A stretch of DNA of 64,000 bases from Williamsia soli (GCF_017377795.1 NZ_JAFRDR010000001.1:310001-374000); one strand, 5' to 3'. Shown: positions 24,708 through 34,021, counted from the stretch's first letter. Made by a program: numbers and translations. The notes: a model not told the origin generated them from the sequence alone.

Positions 24708-26885
24708 ATGACCGACAACATGATCAATTGGGAACAGGACAGCGACGGCGTCGTCCTGCTCACCCTGGACGACCCGAACCAGGGCGCCAACACGATGAAC
24801 GCGCTCTACACCACCTCGATGGCCGCAACGGTTGATCGTCTCGAGGCCGAGAAGGACAACATCTCCGGCGTCATCCTGACGTCCGCTAAGAAGACCTTCT
24901 TCGCCGGCGGCGATCTCAAGGACATGACGTCTGATCGCGCGGGCATCGACAAGGTCGAGCTGGCCACCCAGATCACCAAGACCACCAACGGCATGAAGGC
25001 GGTTCTGCGCCGGCTCGAGACCCTGGGCAAGCCGGTGGTCGCGGCCATCAACGGTGCTGCACTGGGCGGCGGTCTCGAGATCGCGCTGCACACGCACTAC
25101 CGCATCGCTGCCGATGTCAAGGGCAACCAGCTCGGACTCCCCGAGGTCACCCTCGGCCTGCTGCCCGGTGGCGGCGGCGTGGTTCGTACCGTGCGCCTCC
25201 TCGGCATCCAGACCGCCCTGATGGGTGTGCTGCTGCAGGGCACGCGCTTCAATCCGACCAAGGCCAAGGAGACCGGTCTCGTCGACGAGGTCGTCGGCAC
25301 GGTCGATGAGCTGATCCCTGCCGCCAAGGCGTGGATCGCCGCCAATCCCGAAGCCGCTCAGCCGTGGGACAAGAAGGGGTACAAGATCCCCGGTGGTGGA
25401 CCGTCCAGTCCGTCACTCGCACAGGTGCTCCCGGCCATGCCGTCGCTTCTGCGCAGCCAGCTCAAGGGCGCGCCGATGCCCGCACCGCGTGCCATCCTGG
25501 CCGCTGCGGTCGAGGGCGCGTACGTCGATGTCGACAGCGCAGACGAGATCGAGACCCGCTACTTCGTGTCGCTGGTGACCGGCCAGGTCGCCCAGAACAT
25601 GATCAAGGCGTTCTTCTTCGACCTGCAGGCCATCAACGGTGGCGCATCGCGGCCGGACGGCTTCGAGAAGTACACCGCCAAGAAGGTCGGTGTCATCGGC
25701 GCCGGAATGATGGGCGCAGCCATCGCTTACGTCTCGGCGAAGGCCGGTATCGAGGTCGTCCTCAAGGACATCAACATCGAGGCCGCAGAAAAGGGCAAGG
25801 GCTACGCGATCAAGCTCGAGGAGAAGGCACTCTCCCGCGGCAAGACCACCAAGGAGAAGTCCGACGCCCTGCTGGCGCGGATCACCCCCACGGTCGAGGC
25901 AGCCGACTTCAAGGGCGTCGACCTCGTGATCGAGGCCGCGTTCGAGTCGGTCGAGGTCAAGCACAAGGTGTTCCAGGAGATCGAGGACATCGTCGAACCC
26001 GACGCCATCCTGGGCTCCAACACCTCGACCCTGCCGATCACCAGCCTGGCCGAGGGTGTCAAGCGGTCCGAGGACTTCATCGGCATCCACTTCTTCTCGC
26101 CTGTCGACAAGATGCCGCTGGTGGAGATCATCAAGGGCGCCAAGACCTCTGATGCGGTGCTGGCCAAGGTCATCGACTACACCCTGCAGATCCGCAAGAC
26201 CCCGATCGTCGTCAACGACAGCCGCGGCTTCTTCACCTCGCGCGTCATCGGCACCTTCGTCAACGAGGCCATCGCGGCCGTCGGTGAGGGTGTGGAGCCG
26301 GCGTTCATCGAGCAGGCGGGTGCACAGGCCGGTTACCCGGCACCGCCCCTGCAGCTGATGGACGAGCTGACGCTGACCCTGCCCCAGAAGATCCGCAAGG
26401 AAACCGAGAAGGCACTCGCCAACGAGGGCAAGCCGGTCCCCGAGCACGGATCCTCCGCCGTGGTCGACAAGCTGGTCGACGAACTCGGCCGGCCGGGTCG
26501 CTCGGGTGGCAAGGGCTTCTACGATTACGACGAGAGCGGCAAGCGCATCGGCATCTGGCCCGGTCTGCGTGAGACGTTCAACTCGGGCTCGAAGACGATC
26601 CCGTTCGAGGACATGAAAGAGCGCATGCTCTTCGCCGAGGCCCTCGAAACCGTCAAGTGTTTCGATGAGGGCGTGCTCGAGACCGTCGCCGACGCCAACA
26701 TCGGCTCGATCTTCGGTATCGGCTTCCCGGCGTGGACCGGCGGTGTCATCCAGTACATCAACCAGTACGAGGGTGGTCTGCAGGGCTTCGTCGATCGCGC
26801 GCGCGATCTCGCGAGCAAGTACGGCAAGCACTTCGAGCCGCCGCAGTCGCTTGTCGACAAGGCAGCAAAGGGCGAGAAGTACTGA
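24708..26885 (+). CDS. fadB: FadB: enoyl-CoA hydratase / 3-hydroxyacyl-CoA dehydrogenase
   Basis: A 725-residue bifunctional beta-oxidation enzyme. The N-terminal crotonase domain has KKTFFAGGDLKDM and NGAALGGGLEIALHTHYRIA; the NAD-binding domain starts near residue 325 with VGVIGAGMMGAAIAY; the catalytic His lies in GIHFFSPVDKMPLVEII; the C-terminal dimerisation domains follow. It forms the trifunctional complex with FadA. The ATG at 24708 is preferred over an upstream in-frame TTG. The strong codon bias towards C-ending codons fits high expression. Confidence 0.95.
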   Translation: MTDNMINWEQDSDGVVLLTLDDPNQGANTMNALYTTSMAATVDRLEAEKDNISGVILTSAKKTFFAGGDLKDMTSDRAGIDKVELATQITKTTNGMKAVLRRLETLGKPVVAAINGAALGGGLEIALHTHYRIAADVKGNQLGLPEVTLGLLPGGGGVVRTVRLLGIQTALMGVLLQGTRFNPTKAKETGLVDEVVGTVDELIPAAKAWIAANPEAAQPWDKKGYKIPGGGPSSPSLAQVLPAMPSLLRSQLKGAPMPAPRAILAAAVEGAYVDVDSADEIETRYFVSLVTGQVAQNMIKAFFFDLQAINGGASRPDGFEKYTAKKVGVIGAGMMGAAIAYVSAKAGIEVVLKDINIEAAEKGKGYAIKLEEKALSRGKTTKEKSDALLARITPTVEAADFKGVDLVIEAAFESVEVKHKVFQEIEDIVEPDAILGSNTSTLPITSLAEGVKRSEDFIGIHFFSPVDKMPLVEIIKGAKTSDAVLAKVIDYTLQIRKTPIVVNDSRGFFTSRVIGTFVNEAIAAVGEGVEPAFIEQAGAQAGYPAPPLQLMDELTLTLPQKIRKETEKALANEGKPVPEHGSSAVVDKLVDELGRPGRSGGKGFYDYDESGKRIGIWPGLRETFNSGSKTIPFEDMKERMLFAEALETVKCFDEGVLETVADANIGSIFGIGFPAWTGGVIQYINQYEGGLQGFVDRARDLASKYGKHFEPPQSLVDKAAKGEKY

Positions 26886-26950
26886 CGTTTTTCTGACGGG
26901 GAGGTGTTCCCGCGCGGCTATGTGAGAGGCGCGCAGGAAGAAGTCATCTC

Positions 26951-27778
26951 TCAGCCTCTGCGCTCATCACGGCCCGGTTCCTGCAAGGGAACCGGGCCGT
27001 GATGCGTATCAGGCACCACCGATACCGGCGTCAGCTCAGGGCGTTTGGGTTCTCTGCCGTCGCCGAGGGAGACGCCGCGGATGCGCCGGATCATCCACGG
27101 AATGAAAAACGCCCTGGCCCAATGTGTTTCACGGGCAATGGTCTGCGCGATCGTCAGCGGTGGGCGCGGCGGCAACGCCCTGCCCCATTGCGGGTCGCTG
27201 CCGGGGAGGCCTAGGGCGTGGGCGGCGCCCGCAGCGAATCTCTGATGTCCGAAAGGGGACGCGTGCAATCGATCGGGCGCCCACGAGCGGGGGTCGGTGA
27301 GGACCGGGGCTGCGTACAGGTCGACGAGGACGAATCCGTACGTCGTCGCGAACTCTCGCATCATCTCGTTGACCGCCAGTAGCCGCGCTTCGATACGTCT
27401 CGCTATCGGTACGGTGCGCGCGAGGTTCGGAAAAGTCGAGATCAGTACGGTCGCATCGGTCTTGCGTAGCTCGCCGTAGATGTAGTCGAGGTCTTCGTGA
27501 ACCTGCGACGCCGGAGTGCTGGCGAGCACGTCGTTCATGCCGAGGGGCGCCGCGACCAGATCTGGTTGCAGCGCGATGGCCGGAGCCAGCTGTACATCGC
27601 GGATCTGTCGGGTGGTCCGGCCCCGGACCGCGAGATTGGCGTAGCGAAGGTCCGGGTTGTGCCCGGCCAGCTCTTCGGCCAGGCGATCGGCCCACCCGCG
27701 GTAGCCGGTGTCATCGTCGCCGTCGCACATACCTTCGGTCTGACTGTCTCCAATGGCGACGAAACGTGAGTAGCTCAC
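26951..27778 (-). CDS. SGNH/GDSL-family hydrolase
   Basis: A 275-residue esterase/lipase-like protein. The nucleophile block reads FVAIGDSQTEG, the block III Gly-Asn pair appears as PLGMNDVL, and the Asp-His pair as APDRLHASPFGH. No signal peptide is obvious, so it is probably cytosolic. It is convergent with fadB, and the last 15 or so codons contain the long hairpin that terminates the fadAB transcript. Confidence 0.9.
   Translation of the reverse strand: MSYSRFVAIGDSQTEGMCDGDDDTGYRGWADRLAEELAGHNPDLRYANLAVRGRTTRQIRDVQLAPAIALQPDLVAAPLGMNDVLASTPASQVHEDLDYIYGELRKTDATVLISTFPNLARTVPIARRIEARLLAVNEMMREFATTYGFVLVDLYAAPVLTDPRSWAPDRLHASPFGHQRFAAGAAHALGLPGSDPQWGRALPPRPPLTIAQTIARETHWARAFFIPWMIRRIRGVSLGDGREPKRPELTPVSVVPDTHHGPVPLQEPGRDERRG
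26966..27003. terminator. Perfect 16-bp hairpin downstream of fadB, inside the SGNH gene end
   Basis: Arms at 26966-26981 and 26988-27003 are perfectly complementary, around a 6-nt loop. It lies 80 bp past the fadB stop and within the coding 3' end of the convergent hydrolase gene. It probably serves as the fadAB terminator; on the other strand it would fold the 3' end of the hydrolase mRNA. Confidence 0.75.
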
Positions 27779-28192
27779 TTCGCAGATTCTAGAGCCGTGA
27801 GGCGACAGGGGGAGTCAGGGGCATCCTGCCGCGTTCTTGCGGCGAGATGTAGTGCGCAAAGCGAACTATATTTCCAACCTCTATTTATACGCCTGGATTC
27901 GGACATTACGGACGGTTTCGAAAAGTCCATCGTCGCTGATTCTGTCCAGAATTTTACTTACGGATTCACCTTGACACGGTTGTAAGGCAGGGGTTATTTT
28001 TCGAGTGGCCCAGATCACACCCGGATCGGGCACTCCGAATGGCAAGCACGCGATTCGGTTGCAAACCCCGTGTAACTCGGAGGGCCTGGCCGGGCTTATT
28101 CGTGCTGTTCAAACCCCATATCTTCGCTTCGGCGAACCGATCTGGCCGCACCTATTCGTCTGAAGTCAGTAGCCGCCGGGAAAGGCATTGAA
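27779..28192. other. 414-bp AT-richer intergenic region upstream of the branched-chain-type ABC operon
   Basis: No credible gene is present. The stretch from about 27850 to 28000 is clearly richer in A and T than its surroundings. TTGACA at 27971-27976 followed after 18 bp by TATTTT (27995-28000) is the best promoter candidate and would give a leader of about 185 nt. That long leader holds no obvious uORF and I recognise no riboswitch in it. Confidence 0.5.
27971..28000 (+). promoter_or_regulatory. Candidate promoter TTGACA-N18-TATTTT
   Basis: A perfect -35 consensus with a 4/6 -10 box at 18-bp spacing, upstream of the substrate-binding lipoprotein gene at 28193. Confidence 0.5.
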
Positions 28193-29461
28193 ATGCGTAA
28201 GAGAACCGGCCGGATTGCGGCAGTATTTGTCGCGGCGGCGTGTGTCTTTTCCGTCGTCTCCTGTAGCGACGACAGCGGGTCCGATGACGGCGGCAGCACT
28301 GCGGCCGCACCATCGGAGAGTGGCACCAAGGCCACAGGTACGCCGATCAAGGTCGGCTTCCTCAATCCTTCGAACGGCCCGATCACGCAACCCGGAGTCG
28401 AGGTCGGGCAACAAGCGGCGGTCAAGTACATCAACGAGTCGCTCGGCGGTATCGACGGACACCCCATCGAGGTGACGAGTTGCGCCGTCGACGTCTCGGC
28501 TCCGGAATCCACGATCGGTTGCGCCAATCAGCTGGTCCAGGCCGGCGTCACAGCCGTGATCGACGGATACGACGCCGCGTCGAGTGCGGCCCTTCCCATC
28601 CTCAAATCCGCCAACATCCCACTCGTGGGCCAGATTCCGTTCGACTCGGTGACGGGGTCGTCGGCGGACAATCGGGTCTACTTCGGACCGCCACAGGCCT
28701 CGTTCCTGGTCGGGGTGATGCAATCTCTGAAGGCGCAGGGTAAGAACTCCCTGACGCTGGCGAACGTCGATGTCGCCGCCGCACGCCAGACGTTCGAGCG
28801 CATTCTGCTGCCACTGGGCCAGCAGCTCGGTCTCGACGTGAAAAGCGTCTACTACTCGCCGACGAACCCGAACTACACCGCGTTGGCGTCGACCATCAAC
28901 TCCGGTAACCCCGACGCCGGCGGCCTGATGACCTCGCAGACAGATGCGAACTGCACCAAGCTGGCACAGTCCCTGAAGTCCGTCGGTTTCAAGAACACGA
29001 TGTTCCTCGCTGCGTGCACCGAGTTCATCGACACGATGGGCGCGCAGGCTGTTGGCGCCCAGACGTATTCGCCGATCTGGCTCGATCCGGCCACTGATTC
29101 TGCGCCTGCCGATATGCAGGCGAACCTGGCCACCACCAAGAAGTACGTGGATGAGGCAGGCGAATCCGGTGGCTTCTATGCCTACGGAACCTTCTCGACG
29201 TTCGTCGACTTCGCTCGGACCCTCGGCGCAGCCAAGCCCGTGGAATACACCGGTCCATCTGTGCTCGCCGCACTCAAAGGCGTGACGGACTACCAGAGCT
29301 GGCTCGGACCGAAGCTCAACTGTGGCAAGCCGACCACACCCAACTGCACCACCGAGATGTTCGTCTTCGAGGTGGTCGGTGACAAGAAGACCGAACCCAT
29401 CGGCGGCGGTCTGACTCAGCCCAACCCGGCTGCGCTCTCGGCCATCCCCGGTGCGAGCTAA
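28193..29461 (+). CDS. Branched-chain-amino-acid-type ABC transporter substrate-binding lipoprotein
   Basis: A 422-residue type I periplasmic-binding-protein-fold lipoprotein; the signal peptide ends in VVSC (Cys24). The mature chain has a short Gly/Ser/Asp-rich tether, then TPIKVGFLNPSNGPITQPGVEVGQQAAVKYINE, the LivK/amide-binding pattern. It is first in an operon with fused permeases and two ATPases. The ligand may be an amino acid, urea-like amide or aromatic/short acid; the acyl-CoA context does not decide. The ATG has AAAGG 8 nt upstream. Confidence 0.92.
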   Translation: MRKRTGRIAAVFVAAACVFSVVSCSDDSGSDDGGSTAAAPSESGTKATGTPIKVGFLNPSNGPITQPGVEVGQQAAVKYINESLGGIDGHPIEVTSCAVDVSAPESTIGCANQLVQAGVTAVIDGYDAASSAALPILKSANIPLVGQIPFDSVTGSSADNRVYFGPPQASFLVGVMQSLKAQGKNSLTLANVDVAAARQTFERILLPLGQQLGLDVKSVYYSPTNPNYTALASTINSGNPDAGGLMTSQTDANCTKLAQSLKSVGFKNTMFLAACTEFIDTMGAQAVGAQTYSPIWLDPATDSAPADMQANLATTKKYVDEAGESGGFYAYGTFSTFVDFARTLGAAKPVEYTGPSVLAALKGVTDYQSWLGPKLNCGKPTTPNCTTEMFVFEVVGDKKTEPIGGGLTQPNPAALSAIPGAS

Positions 29462-29495
29462 CCGATAGCGGGACAACCGACAGCACCACACCGGC

Positions 29496-29528
29496 GGTGG
29501 GTCGCTCGAGATCCTCGAGCGATCCACC
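29496..29528 (+). terminator. Intercistronic hairpin between binding protein and permease genes
   Basis: Arms 29496-29510 and 29514-29528 pair over 15 bp (one G-U in RNA) around the loop ATC. It sits in the 144-bp gap after the binding-protein gene and lacks a U-run. Such hairpins typically let the binding protein be made in excess over the membrane components, by partial termination or mRNA stabilisation. Confidence 0.65.
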
Positions 29529-29605
29529 CCGGTCCCCGATGCCTCGATCGCGCAACACTCGCTCCGGTCTTACGCAGATACACACAGTGAGGTGGGCAAC
29601 GACCC

Positions 29606-31633
29606 ATGAGTCAATTCATCCAATTCGTGTTCCTCGGCCTGGCGGTCGGCGCCGTCTACTCGGTGTTCGCCACCTCATTGGTCGGCATCTACGCTGCCAC
29701 CGGGGTCATCAACTTCGCTCAGGGTTCGATAGCTCTCTGGGCGGTGTATGTTGTTGCCGCACTGCGCACCGACGGTACCCTCGTACTTCCTGTAGGGAGC
29801 CTGAGCATCGGTAGTGAGGACAACCCGACGCCGATGGTGCTCGCCATCGTGATCGGCGTCGTTTCTGCTGCGCTGTGGGCGCTGCTGGCGCACTATCTGA
29901 TCTTCCGGCCGCTGCGCCACGCTCCGGTGCTGGCGCAGGTGGTCGCCTCGGTCGGCCTGATGCTGTTCATCACGGCTCTGGTGCATCTGCGCTTCAGCAC
30001 CGATTCCCTGATGGCGCTACCGATCCTGCCGCAGAACACATTCGAGATCGCCGGCGCGGTCGTCAACGTGAGCGACATCCTCATGGCCGTCGTCGCGATA
30101 CTGATCGCCCTGCTGCTGTGGGCGTATTTCTCGCTGACGACTCTCGGCGTCGCGACCAGGGCCGGCTCCGAGGACGAGCTGGCCGCACGACTTGCCGGCT
30201 TCTCGCCGGATCGGCTCGCCGCGATCGTGTGGGTGATCACCGGTGCCGCCTCCGGCCTCATCGTCGTCCTCGGTGCGTACACCATCGGTCTGGATGCCAC
30301 GAGTTACACGTTCTACATCATCCCCGCGCTGGCGGTTGCGCTGGTCGGGCGGCTCACCTCGTTCGGGGTCGCGTGTGCGGCAGGGTTGATCTTGGGTGCA
30401 TTCCAGGCCGTGATCCTGTGGGCGAGCACCCTGGAGTGGTGGCCCAGCTGGGCGCAAACCGGGGTCGGCGACGCTGTTCCGTTCGTTGTCGTGGTGATCG
30501 CGCTGTTCTTGCTGGGCGGCAAGATCCCGTCGCGCGGCTCGCTCGGCGAGGCGAAGATGCCTGCGGTGTTCATTCCCAGAATCCGCCCGATTCCGGTGGT
30601 GCTGATGGTCGCCGCCGTGGTGGTCGCTGTCCTGTTGACCTCCGGCAGTTGGCGTTTCGGCATCGTGACGTCGATGATCTTGTCTCTGATCGCATTGTCC
30701 CTCGTACTGCTGACCGGTTATCTCGGTCAGATCTCGCTGGCGAGTATGGCGTTCGCTGGTGCGGCGGGCTTCGCACTGTCGAAGGTCACGACGAACTGGG
30801 GCGTCCCCTTCCCGCTGAGCATCCTGCTGTCGGCATTGATCGCCACCGTGCTCGGTGTGATCGTCGGCGTTCCCGCCCTCCGTATCCGTGGTGCGCAATT
30901 GGCCGTCGTGACACTGGCTGCGGCGCTTGCCATTCAGAGCTTCGTCTTCAACAACCCGTCGTTGACACCGTTCGAGGGCAACCTCATCGAGGACCCCACG
31001 TTGTTCGGCTGGGACCTGTCGGTGCGGCAAGGCAGCGAACTCACGACCATCGAGTTCTCGATGATGGTGTTGGTGGTCGTGACGGTATTGACGCTGATCG
31101 TGATGCGGTTCATGGCGGGCGCAACGGGTCGCGCGTTCCTCGCGGTGCGTTCGAACGAGCGAGCAGCGGCTTCGGTGGGAATCAACGTTGCGGCGACCAA
31201 GATCCTGGGATTCGCGCTGTCGGCATTCCTCGCGGGTGTCGGTGGTTGTCTCATCGGTTACAGCCGCGGGCAGCTGTCCGCGGGATCGTTCACCGTGATC
31301 ATCGGCCTGACGCTGCTCGCGATGACCTACGTCGGCGGCATCACCTCGGTGTCGGGTGCGTTCGTGGCGGGCATCATCGGTCCGCTGGGGGTGGGGTACG
31401 TCTTCCTCACCCAGACCTTGGATTTCGGGAAGTACTACGAGCTGATCGCGGCCGGCAGCCTGTTGCTGATGGCCGTGCTCAATCCGGTGGGTGTCGTCGG
31501 CGCCGTGCGAGAAGTCGTCGACCGCATCAAGGAGAGAACAGGTAAGACCGGACACCACGAGGCGCACTCCGCGCCTGCCGCGGGCCCGACGGTCGGCCCC
31601 TCCGAAACGAAAGCGAGCTCTCATGTCGGCTGA
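29606..31633 (+). CDS. Fused LivH-LivM-type ABC permease
   Basis: A 675-residue membrane protein that joins the two permease subunits usually encoded separately. The first half (about residues 1-300) has GVINFAQGSIALWAVYV, the LivH pattern. The second half, starting near residue 330, has LVLLTGYLGQISLASMAFAGAAGFALSK and AFLAVRSNERAAASVGINVAATKILGFALSAFLAGVGG shortened here as typical LivM text. The C-terminal ~35 residues are hydrophilic. It overlaps the first ATPase gene by 11 bp. Confidence 0.92.
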   Translation: MSQFIQFVFLGLAVGAVYSVFATSLVGIYAATGVINFAQGSIALWAVYVVAALRTDGTLVLPVGSLSIGSEDNPTPMVLAIVIGVVSAALWALLAHYLIFRPLRHAPVLAQVVASVGLMLFITALVHLRFSTDSLMALPILPQNTFEIAGAVVNVSDILMAVVAILIALLLWAYFSLTTLGVATRAGSEDELAARLAGFSPDRLAAIVWVITGAASGLIVVLGAYTIGLDATSYTFYIIPALAVALVGRLTSFGVACAAGLILGAFQAVILWASTLEWWPSWAQTGVGDAVPFVVVVIALFLLGGKIPSRGSLGEAKMPAVFIPRIRPIPVVLMVAAVVVAVLLTSGSWRFGIVTSMILSLIALSLVLLTGYLGQISLASMAFAGAAGFALSKVTTNWGVPFPLSILLSALIATVLGVIVGVPALRIRGAQLAVVTLAAALAIQSFVFNNPSLTPFEGNLIEDPTLFGWDLSVRQGSELTTIEFSMMVLVVVTVLTLIVMRFMAGATGRAFLAVRSNERAAASVGINVAATKILGFALSAFLAGVGGCLIGYSRGQLSAGSFTVIIGLTLLAMTYVGGITSVSGAFVAGIIGPLGVGYVFLTQTLDFGKYYELIAAGSLLLMAVLNPVGVVGAVREVVDRIKERTGKTGHHEAHSAPAAGPTVGPSETKASSHVG

Positions 31634-32456
31634 AGCAGGTGTTGCATTGCTGCACGCACGAGGTCTGTCGGTCCGGTACGGCGGTGTGGTCGCCAACGAC
31701 GACATCACTCTCGAGGTCGGGGCCGGCGAGATCGTCGGTCTCATCGGTCCCAACGGGGCGGGTAAGACCACGTTCGTCGATGCCGTCACCGGGTTCACCA
31801 AGTCAACCGGTGAGGTGACGATGGGCGGGGTCCGGATCGACGGGTACAGCCCCCACCGCCGACGAGGCACGGGCATGGCTCGAACCTGGCAGGCAGGAGA
31901 GCTGTTCGCGGACCTGACGGTGGCCGAGAATCTGGCGGTCGCGGTGCAGAAGCCGGGCCTCAAGGCTCTGGTCGCGGATATCTTCACCGGGTCGAAGCCG
32001 CCTGCGAAAACCATCGGCGAGGCGCTCGCGATGGTGGGTCTGACCGATTCCGCGGACCGGCATCCGAGTGAGCTGGCCCTGGGTCAGCAGAAACTGGTGG
32101 GTGTGGCGCGGGCACTCGTGGGGGGCACCAGGATGGTGCTCCTCGACGAACCGGCTGCGGGCCTGGACACCCACGAGAGCCGCGACTTCGGAAACGAACT
32201 GCGTCGCATCGCCGCGAGCGGCATCGGGGTGTTGTTGATCGACCACGACATGTCGCTTGTTCTCGACGTTTGCGATCGGCTCTACGTCCTGGACTTCGGA
32301 AAAGTCATTGCCGCGGGCAATCCCCAGCAGATCCGAGACGACCCGCGGGTCGTGTCCGCCTACCTGGGCAGTGCCGAGGTGGAGGCGGAAGTCGACATCG
32401 ACGCCGCCGGGGGACCCGAGGCGTCCCCGCTACTGCAGAAAGGATCGGCGCAATGA
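31623..32456 (+). CDS. ABC transporter ATP-binding protein (LivG-type)
   Basis: A 277-residue ABC ATPase with Walker A GPNGAGKTT, the signature region ELALGQQKLVGVARAL (a degenerate LSGGQ) and Walker B RMVLLDEPAAGLD. The shape, with an RTWQAGELF segment after Walker A, matches LivG. The ATG lies inside the end of the permease gene. It works with the fused permease and the second ATPase. The start was set at 31623 because the longer frame upstream is out of phase with the permease. Confidence 0.93.
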   Translation: MSAEAGVALLHARGLSVRYGGVVANDDITLEVGAGEIVGLIGPNGAGKTTFVDAVTGFTKSTGEVTMGGVRIDGYSPHRRRGTGMARTWQAGELFADLTVAENLAVAVQKPGLKALVADIFTGSKPPAKTIGEALAMVGLTDSADRHPSELALGQQKLVGVARALVGGTRMVLLDEPAAGLDTHESRDFGNELRRIAASGIGVLLIDHDMSLVLDVCDRLYVLDFGKVIAAGNPQQIRDDPRVVSAYLGSAEVEAEVDIDAAGGPEASPLLQKGSAQ

Positions 32457-33271
32457 CAACCACCACCGCCGTGTCCACCGAGTCGGTGCTGACGATCGAG
32501 GGGCTGAACGTCGGCTACGGCGGCGTCCCGGCCGTCCGCGACTTCAACGCGAGCGTGCGTGCCGGGGAGATCCTGGCGTTGCTGGGGCCCAACGGTGCCG
32601 GCAAGACGACGACCTTGCTCGCCACGGTCGGCGCACTGCCGCTCATGTCGGGGACGGTGACCGCCCTCGGGACGCCGCTGGACAAGCGGGTCGAGCGCAA
32701 CGCGCGACGAGGCTTGACATTGGTCCCCGACAACCGCGGGGTGTTCCACAAACTCACCGTGTCCGACAACCTGAGGCTGGCCAAACGTAAGGGTGGCGCA
32801 GAGCTGAGCGACGTCTTCGAGTACTTCCCCAAGTTGAAGACGCTCAAAGGTCGGCGTTGCGGCAACCTTTCGGGAGGTGAGCAACAGATGCTGGCGCTCG
32901 CGAAGGCGTTGCTGGCGAAGCCGAAGGTCCTGCTGATCGACGAGCTCAGCCTCGGGCTGTCGCCGATCGCGGTGAAGGACCTGCTGCCGCGTCTGCGCAC
33001 GATTGCCGATGAGCAGCAGATGGCCGTGGTCCTCGTCGAGCAGCACATCGACCTCGCGCTTGCGATTGCCGACTCGGCAATCGTCCTGCACCATGGCCGA
33101 GTGGCTTTGGCGGGGGCGGCGCAGGATCTCCGGGGCCAACGCGAGAAGGTTGAGGCTGCGTACTTCGGACTGGCCGGAGACGGAGCGCAGCGGAGCTCGA
33201 CCAGGTCGGGAGACGAAGCGCAGCGGAGCTCGACGGGTGAAACCGGAGCGCCGGCAACGGTTGTCGATTAG
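32453..33271 (+). CDS. ABC transporter ATP-binding protein (LivF-type)
   Basis: A 272-residue ABC ATPase with Walker A GPNGAGKTT, signature LSGGEQQMLALAKAL and Walker B VLLIDELSLGLSP, the LivF pattern (VPDNRGVF). It overlaps the LivG-type gene by 4 bp. The last ~30 residues are not family sequence: the DNA carries two copies of a GCGCAGCGGAGCTCGAC unit, so the protein ends in GAQRSSTRSGDEAQRSSTG. That tail looks like a repeat that entered the 3' end of the gene. Confidence 0.92.
   Translation: MTTTTAVSTESVLTIEGLNVGYGGVPAVRDFNASVRAGEILALLGPNGAGKTTTLLATVGALPLMSGTVTALGTPLDKRVERNARRGLTLVPDNRGVFHKLTVSDNLRLAKRKGGAELSDVFEYFPKLKTLKGRRCGNLSGGEQQMLALAKALLAKPKVLLIDELSLGLSPIAVKDLLPRLRTIADEQQMAVVLVEQHIDLALAIADSAIVLHHGRVALAGAAQDLRGQREKVEAAYFGLAGDGAQRSSTRSGDEAQRSSTGETGAPATVVD
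33176..33235 (+). repeat. Two direct copies of a GGAGACG(A)AGCGCAGCGGAGCTCGAC unit inside the LivF gene end
   Basis: The unit starts at about 33176 and again at about 33208. Both contain the core GCGCAGCGGAGCTCGAC, and the spacer differs. The repeats are in frame and code for GAQRSSTRSG and DEAQRSST. Comparable short repeats are common near gene ends in some actinobacteria. Confidence 0.7.
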
Positions 33272-33355
33272 CGCCTGAACTCGGGGCAGGAGTGTGGAAG
33301 CGGTCCGTCGTGGGGCACCCGGGACGGGGCGCGGCCGCTCGCTGGAGGAGGGAAA

Positions 33356-34021
33356 GTGCCGAAGACGACCAGCTCGGGCGAGGTCTCAGCGAAGACCACT
33401 CGTAGTACCCGCAACCGGCCGACCGACGACGAATTGCTCGACGCGGCTCTGTCGGTGATCGCAGATGTCGGCGCGCAGCGGGCGACCATGGACATGATCG
33501 CCGAACGTGGTGGTACGTCCCGGGTCACGTTGTACGCGCACTTCGGTTCGCGCGATTCCCTTGTCGAGGCCGTCCTCGATCGTGAGCTCACCGCGCTCAC
33601 CGAGTGGATGTTCGCCGCGTACGACAAGGGCGACGACATGACCTACGGCGACCGGGCCAGGTACTCCGTCGAGGCGTTGTTCGAGTTCGCTCGCCGCCAG
33701 CCGCGGGGGTTCCGGGTGCTGTTGACGAACCGCGATGAGGATCACGATCCCGGTCGCCGGCTGTTCGCGGCGCTCGAACCCCGCATCGCCGAGCGGCTGC
33801 GGGGAAACTATGCCGAGCAGGGCGACACGGTCGGGGCCAGCGCCGACACCTTGGCGTCGATGCTGCTCGGCATGAGTCTCGATGTCGCCTACCGCGCGGT
33901 GATCGTCTCGGGTGCGGGTATCGACGCCGCATGTGATCTCGCGGTGACCGCGTCGCTGGCAGTGCTGCGATCGGTGGAGGTTCGTCAGCTCCACGCGATC
34001 GACGAATCGCTCGAGTCGTAG
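33356..34021 (+). CDS. TetR family transcriptional regulator
   Basis: A 221-residue TetR protein. The HTH is about residues 23-69 (LDAALSVIADVGAQRATMDMIAERGGTSRVTLYAHFGSRDSLVEA, shown here in part). The GTG start has a strong GGAGGAGGG upstream. It lies 84 bp after the LivF-type gene on the same strand, so it may regulate the transporter operon or the hydrolase gene that follows. No dyad in its own short 5' gap stands out. Confidence 0.9.
   Translation: MPKTTSSGEVSAKTTRSTRNRPTDDELLDAALSVIADVGAQRATMDMIAERGGTSRVTLYAHFGSRDSLVEAVLDRELTALTEWMFAAYDKGDDMTYGDRARYSVEALFEFARRQPRGFRVLLTNRDEDHDPGRRLFAALEPRIAERLRGNYAEQGDTVGASADTLASMLLGMSLDVAYRAVIVSGAGIDAACDLAVTASLAVLRSVEVRQLHAIDESLES

Noticed and set aside
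23772-25097. Minus-strand open frame of 441 codons
   Set aside because: Antisense to fadA and fadB; no recognisable domain.
25413-26831. Minus-strand open frame of 472 codons
   Set aside because: Antisense to fadB, with low-complexity Asp/Leu/Val text and no motif.
28166-29527. Minus-strand open frame of 453 codons
   Set aside because: Antisense to a clear substrate-binding lipoprotein; no motif.
30017-32014. Long minus-strand open frame of 665 codons
   Set aside because: It is antisense to the fused permease and ATPase genes; its Arg/His/Gln-rich composition shows no domain and is typical of shadow frames in high-GC DNA.
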